From positions 1-36,033 of the forward strand of contig JAPLKF010000136.1 of the NCBI GenBank assembly GCA_026388215.1: a stretch of DNA of 36,033 bases, read 5' to 3'. This stretch comes from Pseudomonadota bacterium. Lineage in GTDB: Bacteria; Desulfobacterota; Syntrophorhabdia; Syntrophorhabdales; Syntrophorhabdaceae. Below are positions 23,351 through 32,009 of this stretch, piece after piece; the stretch's first letter is position 1; each line of letters begins with the position of its first letter. The notes beneath the pieces are model-generated. The model ran no database searches and was not told where the DNA came from. It saw nothing but the letters and a program-made list of their open reading frames with translations. The translations under genes and the position numbers were made by a program.

Positions 23351-24341
23351 AATGTATTATGACAAGGATGCAGACCTTGGGATACTGAAGGGTTCAAAGG
23401 TTGCGATCATCGGATACGGAAGCCAGGGGCATGCCCAGGCACAAAACCTAAGGGACAGCGGGGTAAAGGTTATTGTTGCCGAGCTTGAAGGAACCCCAAA
23501 CTATAAACTTGCCAAGGAGCATGGCTTCAAGCCTGTAAGTGCATCTGAGGCATCCAGAGAGGCGGATATAGTCCAGATACTTGCACCAGATCAAGCCCAG
23601 GCAGAGTTATATAAAAATGAAATAGAGAAAAATATGAAAAGGGGTAAAACCCTTGTATTCTCTCATGGATTCAATATCCATTTCGGGCAGATTGTCCCAC
23701 CTGTTGATATCGATGTTATCATGATAGCCCCGAAAGGTCCGGGGCACCTTGTAAGAAGGGAATTTGTGGGGGGCGCTGGTGTTCCTTCACTGATAGCGGT
23801 TTACCAGGATTATACAAAAAAGGCAAAGAGGAAGGCCCTCGCCTACGCCAAAGGAATCGGGGCAACAAGGGCGGGTGTCATAGAGACCACCTTTAAAGAA
23901 GAGACTGAGACAGACCTATTCGGAGAGCAGGCAGTATTGTGTGGCGGGGCAACAGAACTCGTTAAGGCAGGTTTTGATACGTTGGTCGAGGCAGGTTATC
24001 AGCCTGAAATTGCATACTTTGAGTGCCTTCATGAGCTCAAGCTCATCGTGGATTTGATGTATGAGGGTGGAATATCATATATGCGTTATTCCATAAGTGA
24101 CACGGCAGAGTATGGAGATATGACAAGGGGTAAAAGGATAATTTCCGAAGAGACAAGGGAAGAGATGAGGATGATGCTTGAAGAGATACAGAGCGGTGAG
24201 TTTGCAAGGGAGTGGATACTTGAGAATATGGCTAAAAGACCCGTATATAATGCCCTGAAAAAAATAGAGAGCGAGCACTTAATAGAGAAGGTGGGGAAAC
24301 AACTCCGGTCTATGATGGGCTGGATTGGGAGAAAGGGTTGA
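23343..24341 (+). CDS. ilvC: Ketol-acid reductoisomerase, class I, probably NADH-preferring
   Basis: The protein has 332 residues from the ATG at 23343, which has an AAAGGAGGAG ahead and overlaps ilvN by 8 nt; an upstream in-frame start at 23313 would lack that fit. It isomerises and reduces acetolactate or acetohydroxybutyrate. [13 protein letters not shown] (about 22-34) is the Rossmann loop. The C-terminal KARI knot has [20 protein letters not shown] and related metal-binding residues. The cofactor loop after beta-2 reads [10 protein letters not shown] (45-54): Leu48 and Glu49 replace the Arg-Lys of common NADPH enzymes, with Glu47 nearby, which points to NADH. This is inference from loop residues. 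Confidence 0.95.
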
Positions 24342-24997
24342 GAGAAACGCCTATCGCGAGGGAAGGGCTAAAATTTATAGTCCCTTCCCTCTTTTTTTCT
24401 ATTCTTTTCTTTATATTCCACATCCAGATCTTTTTTATTATAAGTTTTGCGTTCTTCCTTTCCTGTCTTTTTTTCTTCAGAAACCCCAAAAGAATACCAA
24501 AAGACGCTTCTGGGAGCCTCATTTCACCGGCAGATGGGAAGATAATGGAAATCAAGGAGATGGTTGAAGGGGAGTTTATGGGGGTCGAGACAAAACGGAT
24601 AAGTATATTTATGTCCCTCACAAGCGTTCACGTAAATAGGGCCCCCTCGGAAGGTCGTGTATCAAAGGTAATGCACAGAGACGGTAAATTTGCCCTTGCC
24701 TTTAGAAAGGATATAGAGAAACAAAATGAGAGGAACTACATCCTTATTGAAGAGGGGGATAAAAGGATTCTTTTAGTTCAAATCGCAGGATTTTTAGCAA
24801 GACGCATTACCAGTTATGTGAAGGAAGGAGACTATGTAAAAAGGGGTGACCCTGTTGGAATTATTGCCTTTGGTTCAAGGGTAGATATTTATCTTCCAAT
24901 CGGGTATGAACCTGTGGTAACATTGAATGATAAGGTAATGGCTGGAGTGACACCTCTGGCAAGAAAGAAGGGGGAACATGAAGAAAAGAAAACGTAG
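24338..24997 (+). CDS. psd: Phosphatidylserine decarboxylase proenzyme (short, PSD-A type)
   Basis: This 219-residue proenzyme has N-terminal hydrophobic segments (residues 12-46) for membrane attachment. SPADGKI holds Asp66 and SVHVNRAP holds His98; together with Ser180 in [11 protein letters not shown] they form the Asp-His-Ser autocleavage triad. Cleavage at Gly179-Ser180 gives the pyruvoyl cofactor. It converts phosphatidylserine to phosphatidylethanolamine. The start is TTG at 24338, overlapping the ilvC stop (TTGA), with GAGAAAGGG ahead. The short form without a long N-terminal extension is usual for delta-type bacteria and archaea. It overlaps pssA by 20 nt. Confidence 0.93.
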   Translation: MRETPIAREGLKFIVPSLFFSILFFIFHIQIFFIISFAFFLSCLFFFRNPKRIPKDASGSLISPADGKIMEIKEMVEGEFMGVETKRISIFMSLTSVHVNRAPSEGRVSKVMHRDGKFALAFRKDIEKQNERNYILIEEGDKRILLVQIAGFLARRITSYVKEGDYVKRGDPVGIIAFGSRVDIYLPIGYEPVVTLNDKVMAGVTPLARKKGEHEEKKT

Positions 24998-25745
24998 AGG
25001 TATCTATCTTTTACCAAATATTTTGACTTCAATGAGCCTGTTCTCAGGTTTTTACTCTATTGTTGCGACTATTGATAAAAAGTTTGTTTACGCCAGTATT
25101 GCGATATTCATCTCCTGTGTCTTTGACATGCTGGATGGTAAAGTGGCACGGATGACGCGTTCAAGTAGTAAGTTCGGTGTCGAATACGACTCCTTATCCG
25201 ATTTAATAGCCTTTGGTATAGCCCCGGGACTGCTCGCCTATATGTGGGCACTAAAGGGCTATGGAAGATTCGGCTGGCTTGCCGCATTCCTCTATGTGGC
25301 GTGCGGGGCATTAAGGCTCGCCCGGTTCAATGTCCAGGTAGACACCATCCAGAAAAAGCAGTTTCTTGGTCTCCCGATACCGGCAGCTGGGGCGGTAATT
25401 GCAGGGAGCGTGCTTTTCTATTCATGGTTCGGCTATCACGGGGAACTAAAAACAATACTTATGCCGATCCTGATTTACATCCTTGCCTTTCTCATGGTAA
25501 GCGATGTTCGTTATTTAAGCTCGAAAGAGATGGGATTTTTCAAGAGAAGACCATTCCGTACAACAGTAGCAGCTATTACAACCCTTGTAATAATATTTAT
25601 AGAACCAGAAATTATGCTATTCATATTATCCTTTGCTTACCTCTTATCGGGACCTGTATACACACTTTTAAGGGGTAAGAAGATTATCCTTGAGGATACT
25701 GCCCGTTCGAAAGAAGCTTCAGAAGAGCAAGATGATCATCTATAA
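24978..25745 (+). CDS. pssA: CDP-diacylglycerol-serine O-phosphatidyltransferase
   Basis: This 255-residue membrane enzyme of the CDP-alcohol phosphotransferase family has the full active-site pattern D-G-x2-A-R-x8-G-x3-D-x3-D: Asp53, Gly54, Ala57, Arg58, Gly67, Asp71, Asp75. Several membrane helices follow, and the C-terminus is acidic. It makes phosphatidylserine from CDP-diacylglycerol and serine, the substrate for the Psd enzyme encoded just upstream. The psd-pssA pair is overlapped by 20 nt. The downstream HAD gene is convergent and shares 62 nt of its 3' end with this one. Confidence 0.94.
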   Translation: MKKRKRRGIYLLPNILTSMSLFSGFYSIVATIDKKFVYASIAIFISCVFDMLDGKVARMTRSSSKFGVEYDSLSDLIAFGIAPGLLAYMWALKGYGRFGWLAAFLYVACGALRLARFNVQVDTIQKKQFLGLPIPAAGAVIAGSVLFYSWFGYHGELKTILMPILIYILAFLMVSDVRYLSSKEMGFFKRRPFRTTVAAITTLVIIFIEPEIMLFILSFAYLLSGPVYTLLRGKKIILEDTARSKEASEEQDDHL

Positions 25746-26457
25746 AACCATCTGCCTGTAATTCTTGATTCTTATATGCGATAAACCTGACGCCCGAGGA
25801 AAGAGCAGTATCTCTATCTACTTCCGAATCTCCCACATAAAGGGTTTGCTCTCTATCAATGCTCAATGCAGCTAAAATCTTCTCCACAGATTCGGGATCT
25901 GGCTTGGGGTTTTTCACATCAAGGGCAGTCACTACCATATCAAAAAAGGGCCAGAGGTCAAACCTTTCCATTATGTGTTCCATCGAGGTAGTCCTGTTTG
26001 TGCTTATCGCCCGTGCGATCCCTCTTTTCTCGAGCTGGGCCAGGGTTTCAAGGATATTTGGTTCCATCTTCAAATAGACAATAAATTCTTTGAAGTCTAC
26101 CTGTTCTTTCAAAAACTCTATTGCCCTCTTCTCTGATGCCTCATCATCCCTAAACATATGGTGGATTGACTCATAGACTGTATGGGTGTGGCAGTATTTT
26201 AATTCATTTTCCGTGAGAGGTGGCCTTCCCATTGATGTTGCGATGAGGTTGTACAATCTCCCATTGGCTTCGAGAGAGTCAAAGAGCACACCATCACAAT
26301 CGTATATCACGCAACTAATCTGCCACTTAGGTTTAATGAAGGGGTCGAGGGGTCGAGGGCCTGCGACGAGCTCAGCCGAGACGGTCGAGGGGTCGAGTGT
26401 TTTACCACTTGAATCCTTGAATCCTTGACCCCTTGACCCCTTTAGAGAATTTTTCAT
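25684..26457 (-). CDS. HAD-family hydrolase (phosphoglycolate-phosphatase-like)
   Basis: About 205 residues form a HAD phosphatase: VIYDCDGVLFDS (motif I nucleophile and acid/base Asp), ISTNRTT (motif II Thr), KPDPE (motif III Lys) and YVGDSEVDRDTA (motif IV). The cap is helical, as in phosphoglycolate phosphatase. The first 40 residues from the ATG at 26457 are encoded by an octamer repeat array (26341-26446) and look unlike protein. A later start is possible, but the nearest candidate GTG (26308-26310) would begin inside the first strand. No good SD is seen before 26457. The real start is therefore uncertain. Its substrate is not known. Confidence 0.8.
   Translation of the reverse strand: MKNSLKGSRGQGFKDSSGKTLDPSTVSAELVAGPRPLDPFIKPKWQISCVIYDCDGVLFDSLEANGRLYNLIATSMGRPPLTENELKYCHTHTVYESIHHMFRDDEASEKRAIEFLKEQVDFKEFIVYLKMEPNILETLAQLEKRGIARAISTNRTTSMEHIMERFDLWPFFDMVVTALDVKNPKPDPESVEKILAALSIDREQTLYVGDSEVDRDTALSSGVRFIAYKNQELQADGFIDDHLALLKLLSNGQYPQG
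26341..26446. repeat. Octamer-phased repeat array at the 5' end of the HAD gene
   Basis: GGTCGAGG-type units (26343-26359 and 26382-26397) surround a GCGACGAGCTCAGCCGAG segment. CTTGAATC, CTTGAATC, CTTGACCC, CTTGACCC, CTTTAG follow at 26408-26445, an 8-bp period. If the annotated start is right this array is translated; if not, it is leader. It shares word type and CACTTG/CCCCTTTAG ends with the array at 12774-12827. Confidence 0.8.
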
Positions 26458-26526
26458 GGACAAGAGTTTAACCGTATTTGAGAAAAAATCAAGTAGAAAA
26501 TTTATAGTTCTAAATCTCTCAGTTTA

Positions 26527-26535
26527 TGTTACAAT
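26527..26535 (+). promoter_or_regulatory. Extended -10 promoter candidate for the P-type-ATPase-like gene
   Basis: TGTTACAAT (26527-26535) is an extended -10 (TG-N-TACAAT). No convincing -35 is present. The ATG at 26566 is 30 nt downstream, preceded by AGGGGGTAAGG. Confidence 0.45.
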
Positions 26536-26565
26536 AGTATGCCAAATAACTTTAGGGGGTAAGGT

Positions 26566-27036
26566 ATGATTAGTGTTTCCATTCCTGGATGGGGTGACCT
26601 CGATATAGAGTATCTTGTGGTTGATTATAATGGAACATGCGCATTTGACGGAAAACTAAAAGAAGGTGTCAAAGAACTGATGGAAAAGGTTGCAAGGTAC
26701 ATCAAGGTATTTATAATAACATCGGATACCTATGAAAACATTGATACTGAAGGGAATACAATAGGCTTTAGCATTATTAAGGTTGGAAAGGAAGGAAGTG
26801 GCAAGGAAAAGGCAAGGATAATAAGGGAGCTTGGACCTGAAAAGATAATTGCCATAGGGAATGGTGCCAACGATGCCATGATGTTAAAAGAGGCAGCCCT
26901 CGGTATTGGTGTCATCGGTGAAGAAGGCAGCGCAAATTCCCTGATCAAAGAGGCAGACCTTGTTGTAAACAGTATTGCAGATGCCTTTAATGTTGTTCTC
27001 CATCCAGAGAGATTGGTGGCTACCCTGAGGGATTGA
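26566..27036 (+). CDS. Soluble P-type ATPase-like HAD protein
   Basis: This 156-residue protein has the HAD/P-type ATPase P-domain fold without membrane helices. Motif I is VVDYNGTCAFDG, so the usual second Asp is Asn (D-x-N-G-T, close to D-K-T-G-T of P-type ATPases). FIITSDT is motif II and AIGNGANDAMMLKEAALGIG is the D-x2-D-like motif IV. It matches the family annotated as soluble P-type ATPase. The loss of the acid/base Asp suggests slow dephosphorylation or a binding or regulatory role rather than ordinary phosphatase turnover. It is followed by secA after a heptamer repeat region. The function is unknown. Confidence 0.8.
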   Translation: MISVSIPGWGDLDIEYLVVDYNGTCAFDGKLKEGVKELMEKVARYIKVFIITSDTYENIDTEGNTIGFSIIKVGKEGSGKEKARIIRELGPEKIIAIGNGANDAMMLKEAALGIGVIGEEGSANSLIKEADLVVNSIADAFNVVLHPERLVATLRD

Positions 27037-27058
27037 GAGATAGTCAAACCTTTAATAC

Positions 27059-27114
27059 AGGGTTTAGGGTATAGGGTATAGTAACTAACCCCTAACCCCT
27101 GTCTCCTAACCCTT
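27059..27114. repeat. Eight heptamers in register upstream of secA
   Basis: The units in order are AGGGTTT, AGGGTAT, AGGGTAT, AGTAACT, AACCCCT, AACCCCT, GTCTCCT, AACCCTT. The 7-bp phase is kept for all eight, and the left half is complementary to the right half (GGGT versus ACCC), so a hairpin is possible. It lies between the HAD-like gene and secA. Confidence 0.85.
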
Positions 27115-27135
27115 AAGTATAAAACAGGATTCAGC

Positions 27136-29736
27136 ATGATTGGCAATATCCTAAAAAAGATTATTGGAACTAAAAACGAAAGGGAATTAAAGAGAATTCA
27201 GCCTATCGTTGATAAGGCAAATACCCTCGAGGAAGGATTAAAGGGCCTTTCAGACGATGAGCTAAAAAGAAAGACCCCCCTGTTCAAAGAGAGGATTGAA
27301 AGGGGTGAAGACCTTGATGCCCTTTTACCAGAAGCCTTTGCCCTGGTCAGGGAGGTGGCAAGACGGACAATAAATATGAGGCATTTTGACGTTCAACTTG
27401 TAGGAGGTGTTGTCCTCCATGAAGGCAAGATTGCTGAAATGGCAACAGGAGAGGGGAAGACCCTTGTTGCAACACTCCCTGTATATCTCAACGCACTCAC
27501 AGGTCTGGGTGTCCATGTGATAACCGTCAACGACTACCTTGCAAAAAGGGATACCCAGTGGATGGGCCCCATATATAAATTTCTTGGTCTCTCTGTGGAT
27601 ACCATTGTTCATGGCCTTGACGACGATGAAAGAAAAAAGGCTTATGCATGTGATGTAACCTATGGGACCAACAATGAATTTGGATTCGATTACCTAAGGG
27701 ACAATATGAGATACACACTCGATGAATGTGTGCAAAGGGAATTCAACTATGCGATAGTTGATGAGGTTGACAGCATCCTTATCGATGAAGCAAGGACACC
27801 GCTTATCATTTCAGGTCCTGCAGAGGAATCAACGGACAAATACTATAAAATCAACAGGCTCGTGTATCAGCTCAAGAAAGACAAAGATTTTATGGTAGAT
27901 GAAAAGGCAAAAAGTGCCTACCTCACAGAGGAGGGGGTGGCAAAGGTTGAAAGGCTTATCAATATTGACAATCTTTATGACCCGAAATACGTTGACCTCC
28001 TGCACCATATAAATCAGGCCTTAAGGGCGCACTATTTATTCAGCAGGGACGTTGATTACATAGTAAAGGATGGGCAGGTTATCATAGTAGACGAGTTTAC
28101 AGGAAGACTCATGCCGGGCAGGCGTTTCAGCGACGGTGTTCATCAGGCGCTGGAGGCGAAGGAAAATGTCAAGATCGAGAGGGAGAATCAAACACTCGCA
28201 ACCATTACATTTCAGAATTACTTCAGAATGTATAAAAAACTCGCTGGCATGACAGGCACAGCGGATACTGAAGCCCTTGAGTTCAAAAAGATTTACAACC
28301 TTGATGTTATTGTAATACCGACAAATGTACCACTTATAAGAACCAATTATACAGATGTCATTTACAGGACTGAAAAAGAAAAATTTAAGGCTGTGGTGGG
28401 TGAGATAGAAGAGCTTTACAAAAAGGGAAGGCCTGTACTTGTTGGAACACTCTCGATAGATAAGTCTGAGAGGGTATCTGAAATGTTGAAGAGAAAGGGG
28501 ATACCCCATCATATCCTGAATGCAAAAAACCACGAAAGCGAGGCAGAGGTCGTTGCCCAGGCAGGCAGATCAAGGGCGGTAACAATATCCACGAATATGG
28601 CAGGAAGGGGAACTGATATCCTTCTTGGCGGAAATCCAGTGTTTCTCGCACTCACTATGTGCAAAGGGCAAAAGGACACAGAAGAATACATCAAAGCACT
28701 CGAAGAGGCAAAAAGGATATGCGAGAAAGACAAGGAAGGGGTAATAAGGCCCGGTGGATTACACATCCTTGGAACAGAAAGACACGAATCGAGAAGGATA
28801 GACAACCAGTTAAGGGGAAGGTCAGGGAGGCAGGGAGACCCGGGTTCTTCAAGGTTCTATGTATCCCTGGAGGATGAAATTATGAGGCTTTTTGGTTCCG
28901 ACAGGGTCTCACCAATTCTCGGCAAACTCGGCATGAAAGAAGATATGCCAATAGAACACCCCTTCATCACAAAGGCCATAGAAAACGCCCAGACCAAGGT
29001 AGAGGGACACAACTTTGAGATACGAAAATATCTCCTTGAGTATGATAATGTGATGAACAAACAGAGGGAAACAGTATACGGGATGAGAAGAGAGGTCATG
29101 AAGGATGGCAACGTAAAGGACCATATATATGATATGATAGAAGAGATATGCGAAAACCTTGTGTATGAGTATGCCCCGGAGAAGGTATATCCAGAAGAGT
29201 GGGATCTTCAGTCTCTCAAGAACAGGATTTATGAAACATTCTTCTTTCACATAGACCTTGATTCAACAGATATAAAAACTATTACAAGGGAAGGGTTAAT
29301 AGACATAGTAGAAGAGAAGGTTTTTTCTGTCTATAAAGAGAAGGATAAATTGTTCGGTGAAGACGAACTCAGGGCTATAGAGCAATTTATCACACTAAAC
29401 TCACTCGATACGCACTGGAAGGAGCATCTCCTTTCCCTTGACCATCTGAAGGAGGGCATTGGTCTCAGGGGCTATGGACAGAAGGATCCATTAAGGGAGT
29501 ATCAAAGGGAGAGTTTTGAACTGTTCCTTGATATGCTGGACAGGGTAAAATATGACACGGTGAAAAAAATGTTTGCAGTTCAACCTGCGAAAGAGGAGAT
29601 TACCCATAATGAGCCTATCATGTTTATGAACAGGGGGGATGAACGCCCCCTTGAACAGAAGGGAAAGAAGATTGGAAGAAATGACCCCTGCCCATGCGGT
29701 AGTGGCAAAAAATATAAGCGGTGCTGCGGGAAGTAG
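27136..29736 (+). CDS. secA: Preprotein translocase ATPase SecA
   Basis: This 866-residue protein has family length. ATGEGKT (103-109) is Walker A, and a [15 protein letters not shown] segment around 210 carries the Walker B and DEAD-like region. Later blocks include [29 protein letters not shown] and [27 protein letters not shown]-like motifs (the last split in the protein as [17 protein letters not shown]). The C-terminus is [13 protein letters not shown], the zinc-binding SEC-C motif that contacts SecB or the ribosome. SecA drives Sec-dependent export at the SecYEG channel. The ATG at 27136 has only a weak AGGA ahead. It is separated from its neighbours by heptamer-phased repeats on both sides. 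Confidence 0.97.
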   Translation: MIGNILKKIIGTKNERELKRIQPIVDKANTLEEGLKGLSDDELKRKTPLFKERIERGEDLDALLPEAFALVREVARRTINMRHFDVQLVGGVVLHEGKIAEMATGEGKTLVATLPVYLNALTGLGVHVITVNDYLAKRDTQWMGPIYKFLGLSVDTIVHGLDDDERKKAYACDVTYGTNNEFGFDYLRDNMRYTLDECVQREFNYAIVDEVDSILIDEARTPLIISGPAEESTDKYYKINRLVYQLKKDKDFMVDEKAKSAYLTEEGVAKVERLINIDNLYDPKYVDLLHHINQALRAHYLFSRDVDYIVKDGQVIIVDEFTGRLMPGRRFSDGVHQALEAKENVKIERENQTLATITFQNYFRMYKKLAGMTGTADTEALEFKKIYNLDVIVIPTNVPLIRTNYTDVIYRTEKEKFKAVVGEIEELYKKGRPVLVGTLSIDKSERVSEMLKRKGIPHHILNAKNHESEAEVVAQAGRSRAVTISTNMAGRGTDILLGGNPVFLALTMCKGQKDTEEYIKALEEAKRICEKDKEGVIRPGGLHILGTERHESRRIDNQLRGRSGRQGDPGSSRFYVSLEDEIMRLFGSDRVSPILGKLGMKEDMPIEHPFITKAIENAQTKVEGHNFEIRKYLLEYDNVMNKQRETVYGMRREVMKDGNVKDHIYDMIEEICENLVYEYAPEKVYPEEWDLQSLKNRIYETFFFHIDLDSTDIKTITREGLIDIVEEKVFSVYKEKDKLFGEDELRAIEQFITLNSLDTHWKEHLLSLDHLKEGIGLRGYGQKDPLREYQRESFELFLDMLDRVKYDTVKKMFAVQPAKEEITHNEPIMFMNRGDERPLEQKGKKIGRNDPCPCGSGKKYKRCCGK

Positions 29737-29796
29737 ATAGTAAATAACCAATGACCAATAATCAAGCTCCAAATAATATCCAATTTTCAAAGTTTA

Positions 29797-29885
29797 GGTT
29801 ATTGGATATTGGAATTTGTCTGGTTATTGGAATTTGGTTATTGGTTATTGTGCTTCAGTGATTGGTTATTGTAATTTGGTTTATT
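29797..29885. repeat. GGTTATT heptamer array between secA and argJ
   Basis: GGTTATT-type units run from 29797: GGTTATT, GGATATT, GGAATTT, a 4-nt slip, then GGTTATT, GGAATTT, GGTTATT, GGTTATT, GTGCTTC, AGTGATT, GGTTATT, GTAATTT in register to 29877. The left side (29745-29790) contains the complementary words (AACCAATGACCAATAATC), so much of 29745-29885 can fold as an imperfect hairpin. No gene is in this gap. Confidence 0.85.
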
Positions 29886-29908
29886 GATTATTTAAAAAAG
29901 GGATTATT

Positions 29909-31057
29909 ATGATTTCCGGTATTGAATTTTCAGGCATAGCATCCGGTATTAAGGGTCCAGGGCTCGATCTGGGGCTTGTCCTTTTTAAGGAAGGTATGAA
30001 TGCTTTATCACTATATACGAGAAACAGGGTAAAAGCCGCTCATATCCTGTATAACAGGAGAATAGAGCATAATCCCATAAGGGCAATACTCGTAAACAGT
30101 GGATGTGCTAATGCATGTACAGGAAAAGAGGGCGTATCAGATCTCCAAATAATTGGCAATAAGCTTTCTTCTTTGCTTAAGATCAGGAAAGAAGAGATTC
30201 TTTTTGCATCAACCGGTGTAATAGGGAGAAGGCTACCAGCCGATAAGATTATTCGTTCTTTGCCGGCCCTTTTAAAAGGCCTCAAAGAGACACACGTGGA
30301 GTCCTTTGCAAAGGCTATCATGACAACAGATACCCATCCAAAGATTGTGAGTGAAACCTTCCAGGGGAAAAAGAGGTACAACATCGTAGGGATTGCAAAG
30401 GGTTCAGGCATGATAAATCCACTTTTTGCAACGATGCTTGCCTTCATCTTCACAGACTATCCTGCCCGACCTGACAAGATAAAAAGGGGATTTTTAAACT
30501 CAGCAAAGGAAACATTTGAACGAATAACGGTGGATGGCGAGTGCAGCACCAACGATACAGTGATGCTCTTCACAAAAAGGGGCGAGGAAGACCCTAAAGG
30601 GCTTGATACCTTCAAGGATAAACTCTATTCCGTTATGAAGGAGCTCTCCATGATGGTTGTGAGAGATGGAGAGGGCGCAACAAGGGTTATCCATATACTG
30701 GTGAATGGAGCGGAAAAAAAGGAGATAGCCGAGAAGATAGCGAGGAGGATCGCAACCTCATTGCTCACCAAAACCGCATTTTTTGGATGCGACCCGAACT
30801 GGGGAAGGATCATAGCGGCAGTTGGCGATGCTAATGTTCCTGTGCAGCCATCAAAGATTGAGGTTATCATGCAGGGGGAACTACTTGTAAAGAATGGAAT
30901 TGAAGTACCCTTTAATGAAGAATATCTGAAAAAACTGATGAATAAAAAGGACATAGAGCTCGTTGTAAATCTCCATAACGGAAAGGCCTCCTACGACATG
31001 TTTACCACTGACCTCACCTACGACTACATCAAGATAAACGCATCGTATAGAAGCTGA
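29909..31057 (+). CDS. argJ: Bifunctional ornithine acetyltransferase / N-acetylglutamate synthase
   Basis: This 382-residue enzyme of the arginine pathway transfers acetyl from N-acetylornithine to glutamate and usually can also use acetyl-CoA. LVNSGCANACTGKEG (62-76) and VSETFQGKKRYNIVGIAKGS are conserved. The autocleavage site is MINPLFATMLAF, with Thr175 as the nucleophile that splits the proenzyme into two chains. ITVDGECSTNDTVMLF, FFGCDPNWGRII and the C-terminal INASYRS complete the pattern. Whether it is bifunctional or only OATase cannot be told. The gene lies alone after the heptamer array, with AAAAAGGGATTATT before the ATG. Confidence 0.95.
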   Translation: MISGIEFSGIASGIKGPGLDLGLVLFKEGMNALSLYTRNRVKAAHILYNRRIEHNPIRAILVNSGCANACTGKEGVSDLQIIGNKLSSLLKIRKEEILFASTGVIGRRLPADKIIRSLPALLKGLKETHVESFAKAIMTTDTHPKIVSETFQGKKRYNIVGIAKGSGMINPLFATMLAFIFTDYPARPDKIKRGFLNSAKETFERITVDGECSTNDTVMLFTKRGEEDPKGLDTFKDKLYSVMKELSMMVVRDGEGATRVIHILVNGAEKKEIAEKIARRIATSLLTKTAFFGCDPNWGRIIAAVGDANVPVQPSKIEVIMQGELLVKNGIEVPFNEEYLKKLMNKKDIELVVNLHNGKASYDMFTTDLTYDYIKINASYRS

Positions 31058-31061
31058 TTTT

Positions 31062-31099
31062 AGCTATCAACTATCAGCAATCAACTTTCAGCAATCAGG
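31062..31099. repeat. Heptamer array after argJ
   Basis: The units AGCTATC, AACTATC, AGCAATC, AACTTTC, AGCAATC, AGG are contiguous with a 7-bp period. It begins 4 nt after the argJ stop. The remaining gap to 31353 holds no convincing gene; a 22-codon frame at 31204-31272 lacks a ribosome-binding site. Confidence 0.8.
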
Positions 31100-31310
31100 A
31101 AAATCTAAAGCAAAAAAACATATTTACGTATAGCTTCCTGTAATGTTGTTTTTACTACTTCCCCTTAATATGCAATACTTTAAGCGGTAATGGTTAATAC
31201 TAATGAGAATCTTAACGGAACATCACAATAGAATAAAGATGCTATATAACGAGGAGGAAAGAAGGGGGTGACAAGGAGTTATTGAATAATTAAAGAGTGT
31301 CCACATCACC

Positions 31311-31346
31311 AAAAGGGCCCGGTTAAAGAATCGAGCCCTTTTTTCA
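31311..31346 (-). terminator. Bidirectional terminator next to the Bor-like lipoprotein gene
   Basis: AAAAGGGC (31311-31318) pairs with GCCCTTTT (31335-31342), with CCGGTT/AATCGA extending the stem and AAAG-like loop. T-runs close the stem on both strands. On the minus strand it lies just after the lipoprotein stop. Confidence 0.75.
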
Positions 31347-31353
31347 TTCAATA

Positions 31354-31680
31354 TTATTTGACCTCATAAACTTCAGCAGTATGGCAGTTGATTGTTACCA
31401 GACCGGTAAAAATCGATATTACAACATCTAAGAAGGTGTATTTTGTCTCTACCCTCACATTTGTGTTTGCAGGGACTATATCATCAGTCGTGTTATTAGA
31501 AATTGGGACTAACCCCCATAAAGCATACCAAACTCTTTTTTCAGCAATTTTTGTGCCTTCCTGGGTGCTCGGTATAAGTTTAGCGTTACCCGTCACATTA
31601 ATAGTGGAACAACTACTAAACATGGTGATCATAAAACCAAGACAAACGATTGCAGCAATCACTCTGACATGTTTTGACAT
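31354..31680 (-). CDS. Bor-like lipoprotein
   Basis: This 108-residue protein has a lipoprotein signal peptide: basic MSKHVR, hydrophobic core VIAAIVCLGFMITM, then lipobox FSSC with Cys24 as the lipidated residue. The mature part contains WYALWGLVPISNNTTDDI and LDVVISIFTGLVTINCHTAEVYE, which is the Bor/Iss family pattern (an outer-membrane lipoprotein first known from phage lambda). The role in this organism is unknown. The ATG at 31680 has a strong AGGAGGGTAATG-type SD ahead. A bidirectional terminator follows the gene. Confidence 0.78.
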   Translation of the reverse strand: MSKHVRVIAAIVCLGFMITMFSSCSTINVTGNAKLIPSTQEGTKIAEKRVWYALWGLVPISNNTTDDIVPANTNVRVETKYTFLDVVISIFTGLVTINCHTAEVYEVK

Positions 31681-31770
31681 ACATTACCCTCCTTTTTTTA
31701 TTAGTGATGTTTCTTTTGGTGGAGATTCTAATCTAATGCCCACCCCCCTCATTTTAAGTTTATGTCATTA

Positions 31771-31798
31771 TTTCTACATAATTTCATTGCCATGTCAA
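31771..31798 (-). promoter_or_regulatory. Candidate promoter of the lipoprotein gene
   Basis: On the minus strand TTGACA (31798 to 31793) is followed after 16 nt by TAGAAA (31776 to 31771), four of six matches. It lies about 90 nt upstream of the ATG. The 31681-32009 gap shows no other feature I can support. Confidence 0.35.
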
Positions 31799-32009
31799 GC
31801 ACTATTAGCGAAACGTTATACTCCATTTCTAACGGTAATTTTCAGATTTTCGTTTGATAGGAATCGTTTAGTAGTAGGTAGGTGAAGTCCAGTATCACAA
31901 CCTAATCGTACACTGCCTGTCAGGTCAAATTCTAATTTTTACAGATAAAGCTTCCATGTGCTCTTGATGTAGTAAATTTATACGTTCACAAGCGTTTTTC
32001 AAATCTTCT

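Noticed and set aside
29745-29885. CRISPR-like appearance of the GGTTATT array
   Set aside because: The units are 7 bp with no spacers of 25-40 bp and no cas gene nearby; it is a phased short repeat.
31204-31272. 22-codon frame MRILTEHHNRIK... in the argJ-lipoprotein gap
   Set aside because: No ribosome-binding site ahead of the ATG and no coding signal; too short to support.
31828-31836. A TTCTAACGG word outside the element
   Set aside because: It is single, without an 11-bp partner; one chance copy of a 9-mer is not surprising in 36 kb.
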